Assembly: GCF_000155735.2 (NCBI RefSeq)
Contig: NC_020908.1
Span: 935,001 to 999,000 of the forward strand
Origin: Octadecabacter arcticus 238
GTDB taxonomy: Bacteria > Pseudomonadota > Alphaproteobacteria > Rhodobacterales > Rhodobacteraceae
Reading direction: 5' to 3'
DNA: 64,000 bases
Both the position numbers and the translations under genes were made by a program. The notes under the pieces were generated by a model. That model made no database searches. It saw only the letters and a list, made by a program, of their open reading frames with translations, and was not told the DNA's origin. This document shows positions 17,612 through 26,996 of this stretch, one piece after another. The first letter of the stretch is position 1, and each line of letters starts with the position of its first letter.

Positions 17612-20388
17612 GCGATATGATCAAATTTAGGCTGAACGGCGAAACCGTTGAGGCCGAGGCTGGCGTTACAATCTGGGAGGTCGCGAACGGTCGCGGCCTA
17701 AAGATCCCGCATTTGTGCCATAAGCCGCAGCCCGGCTATCGCCCTGACGGTAACTGCCGCGCCTGTATGGTCGAGATTGAAGGCGAAAGGGTTTTGGCAG
17801 CGTCCTGCATTCGCGAACCCTCCGAAGGGATGGTCGTTACAACCAACAACGCCCGCGCCGAAAACGCGCGTAAGATGGTTGTTGAGATGCTGTTGGTTGA
17901 TCAGCCAAAACGTGATGTTGCCCACGATAAATCCAGCCATTTCTGGGATATGGCTGAACTACAGGGCGTCAGTGAAAGCCGTTTCCCCAAGCTCGAAGAT
18001 GGGCGCATCCCGCTGCTCGATAACAGTCACGTTGCTATGAGTGTGTCTTTGGATGCCTGTATCCAATGTGGTCTGTGTGTGCGCGCGTGTCGCGAAGTGC
18101 AGGTCAATGATGTGATTGGTATGTCGGGACGTGGTCAAGACAGTTATCCAACGTTCGACCTTGCTGATCCTATGGGCGATTCCACCTGTGTGGCCTGCGG
18201 CGAATGTGTGCAGGCCTGCCCAACGGGGGCTTTGATGCCTGCGACGGTCGTGGATGATGCGCTGGTTGGTGACAGCGCCGACTTTGACAGTGAGACGGAC
18301 TCCGTCTGCCCGTTCTGCGGTGTCGGCTGCCAGATCAGCGTGAAAGTCAAAGACGGCAAAGTGAAATACGTCGAAGGCATAAATGGTCCTGCGAACGAAG
18401 GTCGTTTGTGCGTAAAAGGACGCTTCGGGTTTGATTATACCCACCACCCCCACCGCCTGACGAAACCGATGATCCGCCGTGATGATGCACCCGCTAAAGG
18501 CCTGAATGTCGACCCAGGCGATCTGTCCACGCATTTCCGCGAAGCAAGCTGGGACGAAGCGTTGGATTTTGCTGCTGGTGGCATGTCAAAGCTGGCGCAG
18601 GCTCACGGTGGCAAGGCAGTGGCTGGCTTTGGATCCGCCAAATGCACCAACGAAGAAGCCTATCTGTTCCAAAAGATGATCCGCCAGGGCTTTGGCCATA
18701 ACAACGTCGATCACTGCACGCGGCTGTGCCATGCGTCGTCTGTGACCGCCTTGATTGAAAACGTCGGTTCGGGTGCTGTGACGGCGACCTTCAACGAAAT
18801 TGAAAACGCGGATGTAGCTATCGTGATCGGGGCGAACCCTGTCGAAAACCATCCCGTTGCGGCGACCTATTTTAAGCAGTTCACCAAACGCGGTGGCAAA
18901 TTGATCGTGATGGACCCGCGCGGCGTGGGCTTGCGCCGTTTTGCCAGCCACATGCTGCAATTCCGTCCTGGTGCGGACGTGTCGATGCTCAACGCGATCA
19001 TGCATGTGATCGTGGAAGAAGAACTTTACGACAAGCAGTATATCGAAACCTACACCGAAAACTGGGAGGCAGAGAAAGAGCACCTCAAGGCGTTCAGCCC
19101 AGAGGAAATGTCTGGGATTTGCGGTATTGCGCCAGACGTATTGCGCGATGTCGCACGCACGTTTGCGGGTGCCAAATCTGCGATGATTTTCTGGGGTATG
19201 GGCATTTCCCAGCACATTCACGGCACCGACAATTCGCGCTGTCTGATCTCGCTGGCCTTGATGACGGGCCAAATCGGGCGCCCGGGTTCGGGTCTGCACC
19301 CGCTGCGAGGACAGAACAACGTTCAGGGTGCGTCTGATGCGGGCCTAGTGCCGATGTTCTTGCCGGATTATCAAAGCGTGATGGACGACGGTATTCGCAA
19401 ATCGTTCACCGACGTTTGGGGCAGCGAGGACTTTAGCGCCGAGAAGGGCCTGACCGTCACCGAGATCGTGGATGATATTCATGCGGGCAACACCAAGGCA
19501 ATGTATATCCTTGGCGAAAACCCGGCGATGTCCGACCCTGATGTGGACCACGCCCGCGAGGCATTTGCCAAACTCGAACATCTCGTGGTGCAGGATATCT
19601 TCTTGACGGAAACGGCGAACTACGCAGATGTTTTGTTGCCTGCGTCTACGCTGTTCGAAAAATCGGGCACCGTCAGCAACACCAACCGACAGGTGCAGAT
19701 GGTACGCCAAGCTGTGCCTCCCCCGTGTGATGCGCGCGAAGATTGGTGGATCGAAGTAGAGCTTGCCAAACGCCTTGGCCTTGGGTGGACTTACACCGAC
19801 CCGAGTGAGATTTTTGCCGAAATGACCGTCAACATGCGCTCATTCGACAACATCACGTGGGACCGTTTGAAAACAGAGGCAGTTACATATCCATCGCTGT
19901 CGCCCACAGACCCTGGGCAGTCTGTTGTGTTCGGTGATGGTTTCCCGCGTCCAGATGGTCGTGCGAAGTTCACCCCTGCCAGCGTGATCCCACCGGATGA
20001 AGTACCGGACGCCGAATTCCCGATGATTATGACCACAGGTCGGCAGTTGGAACATTGGCATACAGGGTCCATGACCCGTCGTGCGAAGGTTCTTGACGCG
20101 GTTGAGCCGGAGGCGAACGCATCGCTGCATCCCAAAACATTGCGCGCAATGGGCGTTGAACCCGGTGAGATGATCGAACTGACGACGCGGCGCGGTTCCA
20201 TCACGATCATGGCGCGCGCGGATAGGGCAGTGTCGGAGGATATGGTGTTTGTACCGTTTGCCTACGTTGAGGCCGCGGCCAATATTCTGACCAATCCGGC
20301 AATTGACCCTTACGGCAAGATTCCGGAATTCAAATTCGCAGCGGTGCGAGTTGAAAAGGCAAAAGACACGATGTTGGTGGCCGAGTAA
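17608..20388 (+). CDS. fdsA: NAD-linked formate dehydrogenase catalytic subunit FdsA
   Basis: The protein has 926 residues. Its N terminus is a NuoG-like ferredoxin domain with Cys37/50/53/67 for a [2Fe-2S] cluster. Two [4Fe-4S] sets follow (Cys151/154/157/161 and Cys194/197/200/204), then the molybdoenzyme domain with Cys234/237/241/268. Cys374, in RLCHASSV, is the molybdenum ligand in the place of selenocysteine. The start overlaps the fdsB stop (ATGA). No Tat signal is present, so the enzyme is cytosolic, unlike the FDH at 4254-7196. Confidence 0.96.
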   Translation: MSDMIKFRLNGETVEAEAGVTIWEVANGRGLKIPHLCHKPQPGYRPDGNCRACMVEIEGERVLAASCIREPSEGMVVTTNNARAENARKMVVEMLLVDQPKRDVAHDKSSHFWDMAELQGVSESRFPKLEDGRIPLLDNSHVAMSVSLDACIQCGLCVRACREVQVNDVIGMSGRGQDSYPTFDLADPMGDSTCVACGECVQACPTGALMPATVVDDALVGDSADFDSETDSVCPFCGVGCQISVKVKDGKVKYVEGINGPANEGRLCVKGRFGFDYTHHPHRLTKPMIRRDDAPAKGLNVDPGDLSTHFREASWDEALDFAAGGMSKLAQAHGGKAVAGFGSAKCTNEEAYLFQKMIRQGFGHNNVDHCTRLCHASSVTALIENVGSGAVTATFNEIENADVAIVIGANPVENHPVAATYFKQFTKRGGKLIVMDPRGVGLRRFASHMLQFRPGADVSMLNAIMHVIVEEELYDKQYIETYTENWEAEKEHLKAFSPEEMSGICGIAPDVLRDVARTFAGAKSAMIFWGMGISQHIHGTDNSRCLISLALMTGQIGRPGSGLHPLRGQNNVQGASDAGLVPMFLPDYQSVMDDGIRKSFTDVWGSEDFSAEKGLTVTEIVDDIHAGNTKAMYILGENPAMSDPDVDHAREAFAKLEHLVVQDIFLTETANYADVLLPASTLFEKSGTVSNTNRQVQMVRQAVPPPCDAREDWWIEVELAKRLGLGWTYTDPSEIFAEMTVNMRSFDNITWDRLKTEAVTYPSLSPTDPGQSVVFGDGFPRPDGRAKFTPASVIPPDEVPDAEFPMIMTTGRQLEHWHTGSMTRRAKVLDAVEPEANASLHPKTLRAMGVEPGEMIELTTRRGSITIMARADRAVSEDMVFVPFAYVEAAANILTNPAIDPYGKIPEFKFAAVRVEKAKDTMLVAE

Positions 20389-20403
20389 TCGGCCACCAAC
20401 ATC
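20370..20403. terminator. Perfect 15-bp hairpin spanning the fdsA stop codon
   Basis: GATGTTGGTGGCCGA at 20370-20384 pairs perfectly with 20389-20403. The GTAA loop contains the fdsA stop codon (20386-20388). Convergent transcription units end here, so it could act for both. There is no clear T tract on either side, so mRNA 3'-end stabilisation is as likely as intrinsic termination. Confidence 0.7.
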
Positions 20404-20408
20404 TAACT

Positions 20409-20915
20409 TCAGTCTGTCGCAATGGCGCGTTTGCACCAGTCTTCGATTTGGTCGGCAGATACGGAGTGGGCCATATCGCCCGCCCAGTTTTCAAGGTCGG
20501 CCAGATAGCCGTCGCGCACACCAATTAGGGTCGGGATGTCCCGAACAAGGGCGGCGCTGATTGCGGTCCGGAATCCACGGCCTTCAGCCTCTTGGCGGCC
20601 AAATTTGTTGACGATCAGCAAATCGGGAGGCTTTGGTGCGTTCAGGCTTGCCTCGACCTCTCCCACAGCTTCCTCGAGGGCTTGGGGGTCAAGGCGACAG
20701 CCCGATGCATGGACGCCGAGGGACTGACTGATGCGAATGGTGCGCGTGCCGGTTAAAATTTTGAGGTCCATGTCGCAGGATGTGTCGGCTTCATCCGGCA
20801 GATTGCGCTGCACTGCGCCCGCGACGCGAAGGCCACGACCTGCAAGATCTTCGGCAAGCGCGTAAAGCAGATCGTCGATCGTTCCACGTCCCTGAATGTT
20901 CACGTAGCCTAACAT
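20409..20915 (-). CDS. DUF2478 domain protein
   Basis: This 168-residue protein fits DUF2478, a P-loop-related family often encoded near molybdate and molybdoenzyme genes. It has IQGRGTIDDLLYALAEDL at the N terminus, a CDMDLKILTG segment and an LLIVNKFGRQEAEGRGFR core. Convergence with fdsA and the genomic setting suggest a molybdenum-related role, which is inference. AGAGAG precedes the ATG at 20915. Confidence 0.82.
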   Translation of the reverse strand: MLGYVNIQGRGTIDDLLYALAEDLAGRGLRVAGAVQRNLPDEADTSCDMDLKILTGTRTIRISQSLGVHASGCRLDPQALEEAVGEVEASLNAPKPPDLLIVNKFGRQEAEGRGFRTAISAALVRDIPTLIGVRDGYLADLENWAGDMAHSVSADQIEDWCKRAIATD

Positions 20916-22019
20916 TGCGATCTCTCTTTTAACGGTTTGGACATTCTATCAAAGCAAGCGCGCGCATGAAAGGTTTGCCATGATCCTGCCCAATCGGCTT
21001 TGTCAGAATAAATCTGCTTGAGGCGGGCAGGGCGGTTTCCTAGCCTTTTCTGATGTCGAAAACAGACCCCTTCAAGTACTTTCATAGCAGCCCCGAGATC
21101 ATCTGCCTGGCGGTCATGATGTACGTTCGATTTCCACTTTCGCTCCGCAATGTCGAGGACTTGCTGCACGAGTGCGGGATCGACATCAGCCACGAAACTT
21201 TGCAGTGCTGGTGGAATAGATTTGGCCCGATTTTTGCCGCTGAAATCCGCCCCAAACTTGACCAGAAAATGCGTGCATACTCGAATTAGCAGTGGCACTT
21301 GGACGAGGTTTTCGTGAAGATCAACGGCGAGCGGCACGACCTGTGGCGCGCAATTGATCAGGAGGTTGGAGTGCTGGAACCTGTCGTCACAAATCGACGG
21401 GACCGCATAAAAACCTTTGAAATTATACAATAAGAGGTCTCTGCATAAGTCTGGGATTCCCCTGAAGGTTTAATTTTGCTATTTTAAAGCCATGCAGAAG
21501 CCATTTTCCACCCAACCCGAACTCTTCATTACCAGCGCTGATCTTGAGCATGCGAGCCTGCAAGGGTTGGACGGTGCCGAGGCGATTTTGGACTGGGTAA
21601 AGCTCGAACAAATCATGGCCGAAATCTATGCCAGCAAGACTGGCCGCCCGAGCTATCCATTGCTGACTTTACTCCGCGCGTCATTGCTGGGCATCTGATA
21701 TCGCTTGAGTGATGCTGAGCTGGCTCTGTCCCTGTTTCGCGATCTGTTGTTCAGGAAATTCTGTCACCTCGAATTGGGTGGGGATGTCCCTGACGCCACT
21801 ACCATTGGGCGCTTTCGGGCGAGGTTGATGGAACTGGGCCTGTGGGAGGTTTTACTGGGCGAAGTGAACCGCCAACTTGAAGCAAAACATATCATCATGA
21901 CTGAAGGTCGCATCAATATCATCGATGCCACTCCGGTTGAAGCGGCGCAGTCGGGGTACGGCAAAGACGCCAATGATGAACCCACGCGCGACAAGGATGC
22001 GGGCTGGCACGTAAAGGCC

Positions 22020-22184
22020 GACAGTCGCGGTAATATAAAGTCCACCTACGGCTACTCGGTCCACACTGGCGTCGACGAAGATGGCTTCATCCACCGCCAA
22101 ACGGTCACACCAGGCAATGCCCATGACAGTACCGAACGGGACACGCTATTGCTGGGCGACGAGGCAGCGCTTTACGCGGATGCC
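22020..22184. repeat. 165-bp direct repeat, left copy, abutting IS3-A1
   Basis: It starts GACAGTCGCGGTAATATAAA, ends GCGGATGCC, and reappears at 23788-23952 on the other side of IS3-A1. It belongs to the IS5 transposase gene and occurs once in the other IS5 copy. Confidence 0.93.
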
Positions 22185-22223
22185 GGAACGTGACAACGAC
22201 TTTGAGACAGTGGCTTTTGGACT

Positions 22224-23237
22224 TTAGGCTTGGGTTTCTTCGGTTGGTTTTGGTGGGTTGATCCAGACGGCGGTCGGGATTTGAGGCGGTTTTGGTGGTT
22301 TGTGTACGAAGCGTTCGGGCGTGGCGAGGAATGCCGCGTCTAGTGTTGCTTGTCGCGCGGTGTAGATTTCTTGGGCCTGCCCAAAATGGATTTGGTCGGG
22401 CGTCATCAGACCAATCCCGGCGTGATGATGGTCTTGGTTATACCATGCAAAGAACCTGCGGCAGAATGCGCGAGCCTGCTCGATGGTTTCAAAGTTCTTG
22501 GGGAACTCTGGCTGATATTTCAGTGTTTTGAAGTGGGCTTCGGAGAACGGGTTGTCGTTTGAGGTGTGGGGCCGACTGTGGGACTTGAGCACACCAAGAT
22601 CAACCAGCATCAGGGCTGTCGTCTTTGCCTTCATGGGCCCACCGCGATCTGCATGCAATGTCAGCTGATCGCGTGGAACCTCGTGTTTTTCCATCGCGTC
22701 GATGAACAGCTCTTTGAACTGGCTGGCGCTCTCCGCGTGCTCGACGCGCCAGCCAACAACGCGGCGGCTGAAGATGTCGAGGATGACATAGAGATAGAAG
22801 TAGGACCATTTCACCGGGCCCCTCAGCTTGGTGATGTCCCAAGACCAGACCTGATTGGGGGCTTCAGCTAGAAGTTCAGGCTTTTGATAGACGGGATGTG
22901 TGCGCTGTCGGCGGCGTTCGCCAACTTCGCCCTGCGCGGCCAATATCCGATACATCGTGCGGATTGAACACAGATAGGTGCCTTCATCCAGCAAGGTGGC
23001 AAAGACCTCTGTGGGCGTCTGATCCGCAAAGCGGGGTTCGCGCAGGTGGTGCAATACCTGGTCTCTTTCCCTTTCCGGCAGAGCCCGCGAAGACGCTGCG
23101 CGCGGTGGGCGTGTGCGTGGTGGTGCCGTCAGCGCCGCACGCTGTCGAAGAACGCTCGCGCGCGATAATGATAGCGCGGCGCAGACAGCCGAGGTCAAGC
23201 CGCTGCCGGTGGGCAATGCAATCGCGACGGCCATCAT
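22224..23237 (-). CDS. IS3-A1 transposase OrfB, integrase-core protein
   Basis: The 337-residue protein has an N-terminal helical region and a DDE core: [10 protein letters not shown], then [12 protein letters not shown] and [15 protein letters not shown], consistent with catalytic Asp, Asp and Glu. The start overlaps the OrfA stop by four bases (ATGA), so coupling rather than frameshifting may suffice. It is intact. One residue differs from copy 2 (Ser for Phe in [10 protein letters not shown]). Confidence 0.9.
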   Translation of the reverse strand: MMAVAIALPTGSGLTSAVCAALSLSRASVLRQRAALTAPPRTRPPRAASSRALPERERDQVLHHLREPRFADQTPTEVFATLLDEGTYLCSIRTMYRILAAQGEVGERRRQRTHPVYQKPELLAEAPNQVWSWDITKLRGPVKWSYFYLYVILDIFSRRVVGWRVEHAESASQFKELFIDAMEKHEVPRDQLTLHADRGGPMKAKTTALMLVDLGVLKSHSRPHTSNDNPFSEAHFKTLKYQPEFPKNFETIEQARAFCRRFFAWYNQDHHHAGIGLMTPDQIHFGQAQEIYTARQATLDAAFLATPERFVHKPPKPPQIPTAVWINPPKPTEETQA

Positions 23238-23716
23238 GATTTGCCGCTGCGCTCTTGCGTCTGCTCCATCTCGTCCAGAAGTCCCGCCACTTTTTTTTGG
23301 ATGGCAATGATGGCTTCCGCCTGATCCAGACGGCGCCGCAAGGCTGTCACCTCACGGTTGGCCTTGGCCAGCTCAGCTTGCAATGGATTGGCAGGTGCCT
23401 TTTGTGGGCCACGGCGCATTGGCTGCAATGCACCCAATGTGCCGGCCGCCCGCGCACGGCGCCAATCGGTCAGTGCAGAGGAATAAAGCCCCTCCCGCCG
23501 TAGAATGGCGGAAACCCCGCCAGTGTCTGCCACTTGGTCCGTCTCATCCAGAATGCGCAGTTTGTATTTGGCTGTGAAGTTGCGTCGCTTCGGGATGCTC
23601 GTCAGTTCCGCTGTGGGAGCCAACGGCGCATTAACAACGCGGGGAGGCGACGTCGGGGCCAAAACGGCTCCAGATCCAGCATCTGGCGAAAGTGGTGATT
23701 GTGAAGGCATAACCAT
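23234..23716 (-). CDS. IS3-A1 OrfA, helix-turn-helix protein
   Basis: The 160-residue DNA-binding protein has an IS3/IS911-like helix-turn-helix ([36 protein letters not shown]). A C-terminal leucine-rich coiled coil ([20 protein letters not shown]) is the usual dimerisation zipper. It is intact and precedes OrfB. Confidence 0.88.
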   Translation of the reverse strand: MVMPSQSPLSPDAGSGAVLAPTSPPRVVNAPLAPTAELTSIPKRRNFTAKYKLRILDETDQVADTGGVSAILRREGLYSSALTDWRRARAAGTLGALQPMRRGPQKAPANPLQAELAKANREVTALRRRLDQAEAIIAIQKKVAGLLDEMEQTQERSGKS

Positions 23717-23787
23717 GGGTTCGTTCTCCTACGCCCTCAAGTGTAAACTTTAGCCAGTCAATTGTCTCACGCTTATTGGCACGGAGG

Positions 23788-23952
23788 GACAGTCGCGGTA
23801 ATATAAAGTCCACCTACGGCTACTCGGTCCACACTGGCGTCGACGAAGATGGCTTCATCCACCGCCAAACGGTCACACCAGGCAATGCCCATGACAGTAC
23901 CGAACGGGACACGCTATTGCTGGGCGACGAGGCAGCGCTTTACGCGGATGCC
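23788..23952. repeat. 165-bp direct repeat, right copy, abutting IS3-A1
   Basis: This is the second copy of the 22020-22184 sequence. It directly follows the GGAGG end of IS3-A1, after which the IS5 transposase gene continues normally. Confidence 0.93.
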
Positions 23953-24778
23953 GCCTATTCTTCGCAAGCCACACGCGAAAAATTGGCGCAGTTTGGTATT
24001 GATGATCAAGTGCAGCGCAAGGGTTATTGGGGCCACCCTTTGTCCAAAGCGGATTTGGTCCGCAACAAAGAGATTGCCGTGATCCGCTCCGGCGGCGAGC
24101 GCCCCTTTGCCACCTATAAATCCCGCTATGGATTGGCTCGAACGCGGCTGATGGGGCTGGCTAAAAACCTGACCCTGTTCGGCCTGGCAGCCATCGCCCA
24201 TAATATCGCGAAGGGGGCAAAGTTCTTGGCGCTCTACGGCCTGCCAGACCCGGAACCCACTGGATAAGTGGGACCAAAATCAAAAAATAACGCCTGAAAC
24301 CCAACGCTACAGTCGCCTAAGAGCGTAAACACAGGCAGCTTTTGGAAACACATGACCAACGGGAACCCAAACAACAGGTTATGCTGAGGTCTCAATAAAT
24401 AAATGAAGCGGCGCGGCCGCCCTCATATTTTGGTGACCGACAAGCTGTGATCCTTCGGTGCGGCGATGAAGGAAACTGGCAATGCCGACAAGCAGGAAAC
24501 TGGCCGCTGGCTGAACAATCGGGCTGAGAATTCCCACTTTCCTTTTCGACGACGGGAGCGAGCCATGCAAAGGTTCCGCAGCATCCGAAGTCTGCAGAAA
24601 TTCGTCGCTGTTCATGCCTCCATCGACGACCATTTCAATCAGGAACGCGCGCTCTACTGCAGAGACAATTTCAAGCTTAACCGCGCCGCCGCTCTCGCTG
24701 AGTGGTGCCAACTTTGTGCGAAATAAGTTCTGGCATTTAGGGCCATAATGAGACTGGTTCAAATCTGCCTGACAGCAA

Positions 24779-25191
24779 CAGTAAATCTTATCCCCACAGT
24801 AGCGCGTAGTATTTGCTGCCGACGCAGATCCTCATTTCCTTGTCGCAAGCTCAAAAGGCACGGACCTTGGACAAGGAATAGCTGCGTTCATGTGGGATTA
24901 TGGACGGGCGTATCGTCCCATGGAAGTCCTAGAGGACCGATTGAAGCGAGATGGGTTGCTGATAGAGCAGGGGGAGGGACAATTACACAGCCGCTTTTTT
25001 ACGATCAGTCGACGACGGGGGAGTGCAGCTATGTTCGGATACCTGAATTTAGCACCTACTTTTTTATTGCTAAGCGCAATCCTGTGAGATAATCCGCCGC
25101 TCTGTTGAGTTGTTGCAACGTCACTTGGACCAGCTATTTGGCGTAGAAGTGACGTAGGCCTTAAACCCTAAATAATGTGAGCGAAATATAC
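24779..25191. other. Intergenic stretch without a supported gene
   Basis: About 410 bp separates the IS6 copy 2 end from the DUF6481 gene. A 65-codon plus-strand frame at 24890-25087 is not recognisable and has no clear ribosome site. I see no repeat or RNA here. Confidence 0.5.
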
Positions 25192-25578
25192 ATGAAGAAC
25201 TCGATCGGAGATCGCTTTGACGGACGCCTCAAAACTGCGTCTGAAGCCAAACAGCAACGGCTTGAACGGTTCAAAGCTGCGGCTGATGATCCCGAGAAGT
25301 TGGCAAGACGTGCTGAAAGGCATAAAGTGGCGGCAAGCCTTGAGGCAGAACGTAAAGTTAAATCCATGAAACTGAAGCAAGAAAACGACGAAGTCGAAAG
25401 GCAACGAGCTGAGATCGCCGAAAGGCAGGGCGTGCAAACACTGGCGCGTGACGCTAAAATAGAGACGGAGCGTGCAGAGGCTGTCGTTCAAGAGATTGAA
25501 CAAAACGCTGTGCAAGAAGCCGATCGTAAGGCTGAACGGGATCGTCGCTATGCTGCGAGACGCAATCGCAAACGCTGA
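25192..25578 (+). CDS. DUF6481 family protein
   Basis: The 128-residue, highly charged, helical protein begins MKNSIGDRFDGRLKTASEAK and ends KAERDRRYAARRNRKR, which is the DUF6481 layout. An in-frame GTG at 25177 would add five residues, but the ATG at 25192 fits the family start better. The long Lys/Glu-rich helix suggests a coiled coil and perhaps nucleic-acid or ribosome binding, although no function is known. It is one of few intact non-IS genes in this region. Confidence 0.8.
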   Translation: MKNSIGDRFDGRLKTASEAKQQRLERFKAAADDPEKLARRAERHKVAASLEAERKVKSMKLKQENDEVERQRAEIAERQGVQTLARDAKIETERAEAVVQEIEQNAVQEADRKAERDRRYAARRNRKR

Positions 25579-25626
25579 TTGAGCGAATGAGGAAGGTTTT
25601 AGTCCGACCCGAACTATTGGGTGAGG

Positions 25627-25669
25627 AGCGCCGCACATCGATCTAGGGTGTCGGCGCTGGCCTTTTTTT
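25627..25669 (+). terminator. Rho-independent terminator after the DUF6481 gene
   Basis: A stem (AGCGCCG at 25627-25633 with CGGCGCT at 25652-25658, plus partly paired inner bases) is followed by GGCC and seven T at 25663-25669. Confidence 0.75.
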
Positions 25670-25865
25670 GCCGATAATAAAACAGCCAGACACATCAGTG
25701 GGCAACATCTTTTGAATTTTTATCGTGAGTAGCTGCGCAGCCCATGGGTTCCGTCCGCTCAGTTTGTTTCGCAGGACCAAAGCGCCCGCTAGGCTCAGGA
25801 CCTTTTAATCTACGTGATGCTATTATGTCTGCGTGATTCAAAGTCCCAAAGATAGGGGGGGGAGA

Positions 25866-25986
25866 ATGAGCAATCTTGATTGGCTGAGTGAAGCGCAGAT
25901 GGATCGGCTACGGCCTTACTTTCCCAAGAGCAGAGGCCGTGCACGCGTGGATGATCGTCGCGTTTTGAACGGCATTATTTTCATTA
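25866..25986 (+). pseudogene. IS5-family (IS427-like) transposase, N-terminal fragment
   Basis: Forty codons starting MSNLDWLSEAQMDRLRPYFP and reaching VLNGIIFI match the start of small IS5-type transposases. A GGGGGGGAG ribosome site precedes the ATG. The gene stops abruptly where an IS256 end begins. It is a different lineage from the two larger IS5 elements here. Confidence 0.75.
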
Positions 25987-26078
25987 GAGCTATGACTGAA
26001 TTTGGTGTTTGGGGGATTTGAAGGTTGGCGGCGTATCTGGTTGAATTGTTGTTGCGAGACAGCACCCCAACCGAAGAA
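25987..26078 (+). mobile_element. Left-end fragment of IS256-A
   Basis: About 90 bp beginning GAGCTATGACTGAAT aligns with the left end of the full IS256-A copy at 36915, including its 5' untranslated leader. It breaks off just before where the transposase would start, and the ychF fragment follows directly. Confidence 0.85.
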
Positions 26079-26444
26079 GAAATCAGCCAGCTCGAAGACG
26101 ACGAAGCGGTGATGTTCCTCGAAGAGATGGGGCTGGCAGAGGCCGGATTAGACCGTCTGATCAAAGCGGGCTATGAGCTGCTGCACCTTGAAACCTATTT
26201 CACGGTTGGTCCGAAAGAAGCCCGCGCGTGGACTGTTTCGGCGCAGACAAAAGCGCCGCAAGCGGCGGGCGTGATCCACGGTGATTTCGAAAAAGGCTTC
26301 ATTAGGGCGGAAACGATTGCCTTTGATGATTTCCTGAAGCTGGGCGGCGAACAACCCGCCAAAGAAGCTGGCAAAATGCGCGCCGAAGGCAAGAGTTACG
26401 TCGTCAAAGACGGCGACGTGCTGCACTTCTTGTTCAATACCTAA
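26077..26444 (+). pseudogene. ychF: 3' fragment of ychF (OBG-type GTPase/ATPase)
   Basis: The last 120 or so residues of YchF are encoded ([64 protein letters not shown]). The GTP-binding domain and everything before it are missing. A chimeric frame from 26025 fuses 18 codons of IS256 end to this fragment. Its bases look undecayed, so the break is recent or the piece is translated as a TGS-domain protein. Confidence 0.88.
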
Positions 26445-26455
26445 ATCGCTAAAAA

Positions 26456-26500
26456 CGCGGTACACAGGGCGTACACAACCTGTACACACCCTGTGCACCG
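26456..26500 (+). terminator. Long hairpin with TGTAC core downstream of ychF fragment
   Basis: An outer stem of 12 bp with one mismatch (CGGTACACAGGG and CCCTGTGCACCG) encloses an inner GTACA/TGTAC pair. It begins about 11 bases after the stop codon and is probably the original ychF terminator. It lacks a long T run. Confidence 0.5.
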
Positions 26501-26579
26501 CGCGTGTGTACACTTGGCGTAATCAGCAATTATGTTATGCGAAACAGTGCATTACTGGTTTGGAGTGTCGCGGGCGCGG

Positions 26580-26996
26580 CTAGGGTTGTGCCGCCTCGGC
26601 GGTTTTGATCTTGCCGAGAAGATCATCGCAACGCTCGGTCTGATAGTCCGACCCATCGACAAAGAACGCCCGCGCGGCGGTGACGTAGGTTTTCGCCTCG
26701 CTCAAAACGGCAGGGTCTGGGTCCAGCCGATACCGCGCGAGGGCGAGGTCGGCGATATTCCATTGGAGAACCGCCCAAGAGAATGGAGAGTCCGTTTTGT
26801 AGTCCAGTGCCTCGCAGGCCCCATAGCCCTGTCGCGCGGTGTTGAGTGTTGGCAGATCATCGGTGACGTCGCCAAGGCGGCGCTGGGCGAGGGCAAGGTT
26901 GCCTTGGGTTCCCGCCCAGTGGATTTGCTCGGCTTTGACGTCCTCTACTAAGGCCAAGGCTGTCCTCAAGGCCTCCACAGCTTCGGTTAACTCGGC
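26580..26996 (-). pseudogene. C-terminal fragment of a TPR-like protein
   Basis: The recognisable part (ELTEAVEALRTALALVEDVK, WAGTQGNLALAQRRLGD, WAVLQWNIADLALARYRLD) has the regular helical repeats of tetratricopeptide-like proteins. It ends naturally at 26580. Upstream, to 27185, the frame is unrelated sequence that changes frame, so the N terminus is lost at a junction near 26996. Function unknown. Confidence 0.6.

Larger units (their letters stand above)
22185..23787 (-). mobile_element. IS3-like element IS3-A, copy 1, with 165-bp flanking direct repeats
   Basis: This 1,603-bp element has two overlapping genes on the minus strand. Its ends are GGAACGTGACAACG on the window's left and CCTCCGTGCCAATAAG read inward from the right. 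They share CGTG-CAA and a TGAGACA further in. It is nearly identical to the copy at 31355-32955. Confidence 0.85.
21492..24267 (+). pseudogene. IS5-family transposase, interrupted by IS3-A1
   Basis: The 5' part starts at an ATG at 21492 and reaches 22184. The 3' part resumes at 23788 and ends at 24267. The DDE-type core is recognisable (IDATPVEAAQSGYGKD, GNIKSTYGYSVHTG, GGERPFATYKSRYGLARTRL). An in-frame TGA at 21696-21698 stands where copy 2 has TGG (GIWYRLSD). Residues around the insertion are encoded twice because 165 bp are duplicated. Confidence 0.88.
21434..24393 (+). mobile_element. IS5-family element, copy 1, with IS3-A1 inside
   Basis: The ends GAGGTCTCTGCATAA and (reverse) GAGACCTCAGCATAA form inverted repeats. 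AATAA occurs directly outside both ends, giving a 5-bp target duplication in the IS6 element. Subtracting the IS3-like insert (1,603 bp) and the 165-bp duplication leaves 1,192 bp. Confidence 0.88.
21053..24726 (+). pseudogene. IS6-family transposase, interrupted and mutated
   Basis: The N-terminal part is 21053 to about 21433 and the C-terminal part is 24394-24726 (ETGRWLNNRAENSHFPFRRR, RSIRSLQKFVAVHASIDDHF). A TAG at about 21287 interrupts AYSN-stop-QWHLDEVF where the family has Trp. A TGA occurs in TDKL-stop-SFGAAMK, and the IS5 element splits the reading frame. This gene was dead before or soon after the insertion. Confidence 0.85.
20996..24778 (+). mobile_element. IS6-family element, copy 2, split by an IS5 element
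   Basis: The left end GGCTTTGTCAG at 20996 and right end CTGACAGC near 24776 match the ends of IS6 copy 1. Removing the IS5-family insert (21434-24393) rejoins the two halves of one IS6 element. Confidence 0.8.

Noticed and set aside
23234..23310. Programmed frameshift between IS3-A OrfA and OrfB
   Set aside because: The OrfB start overlaps the OrfA stop as ATGA, and a poly-A run upstream is not placed to join the frames convincingly.
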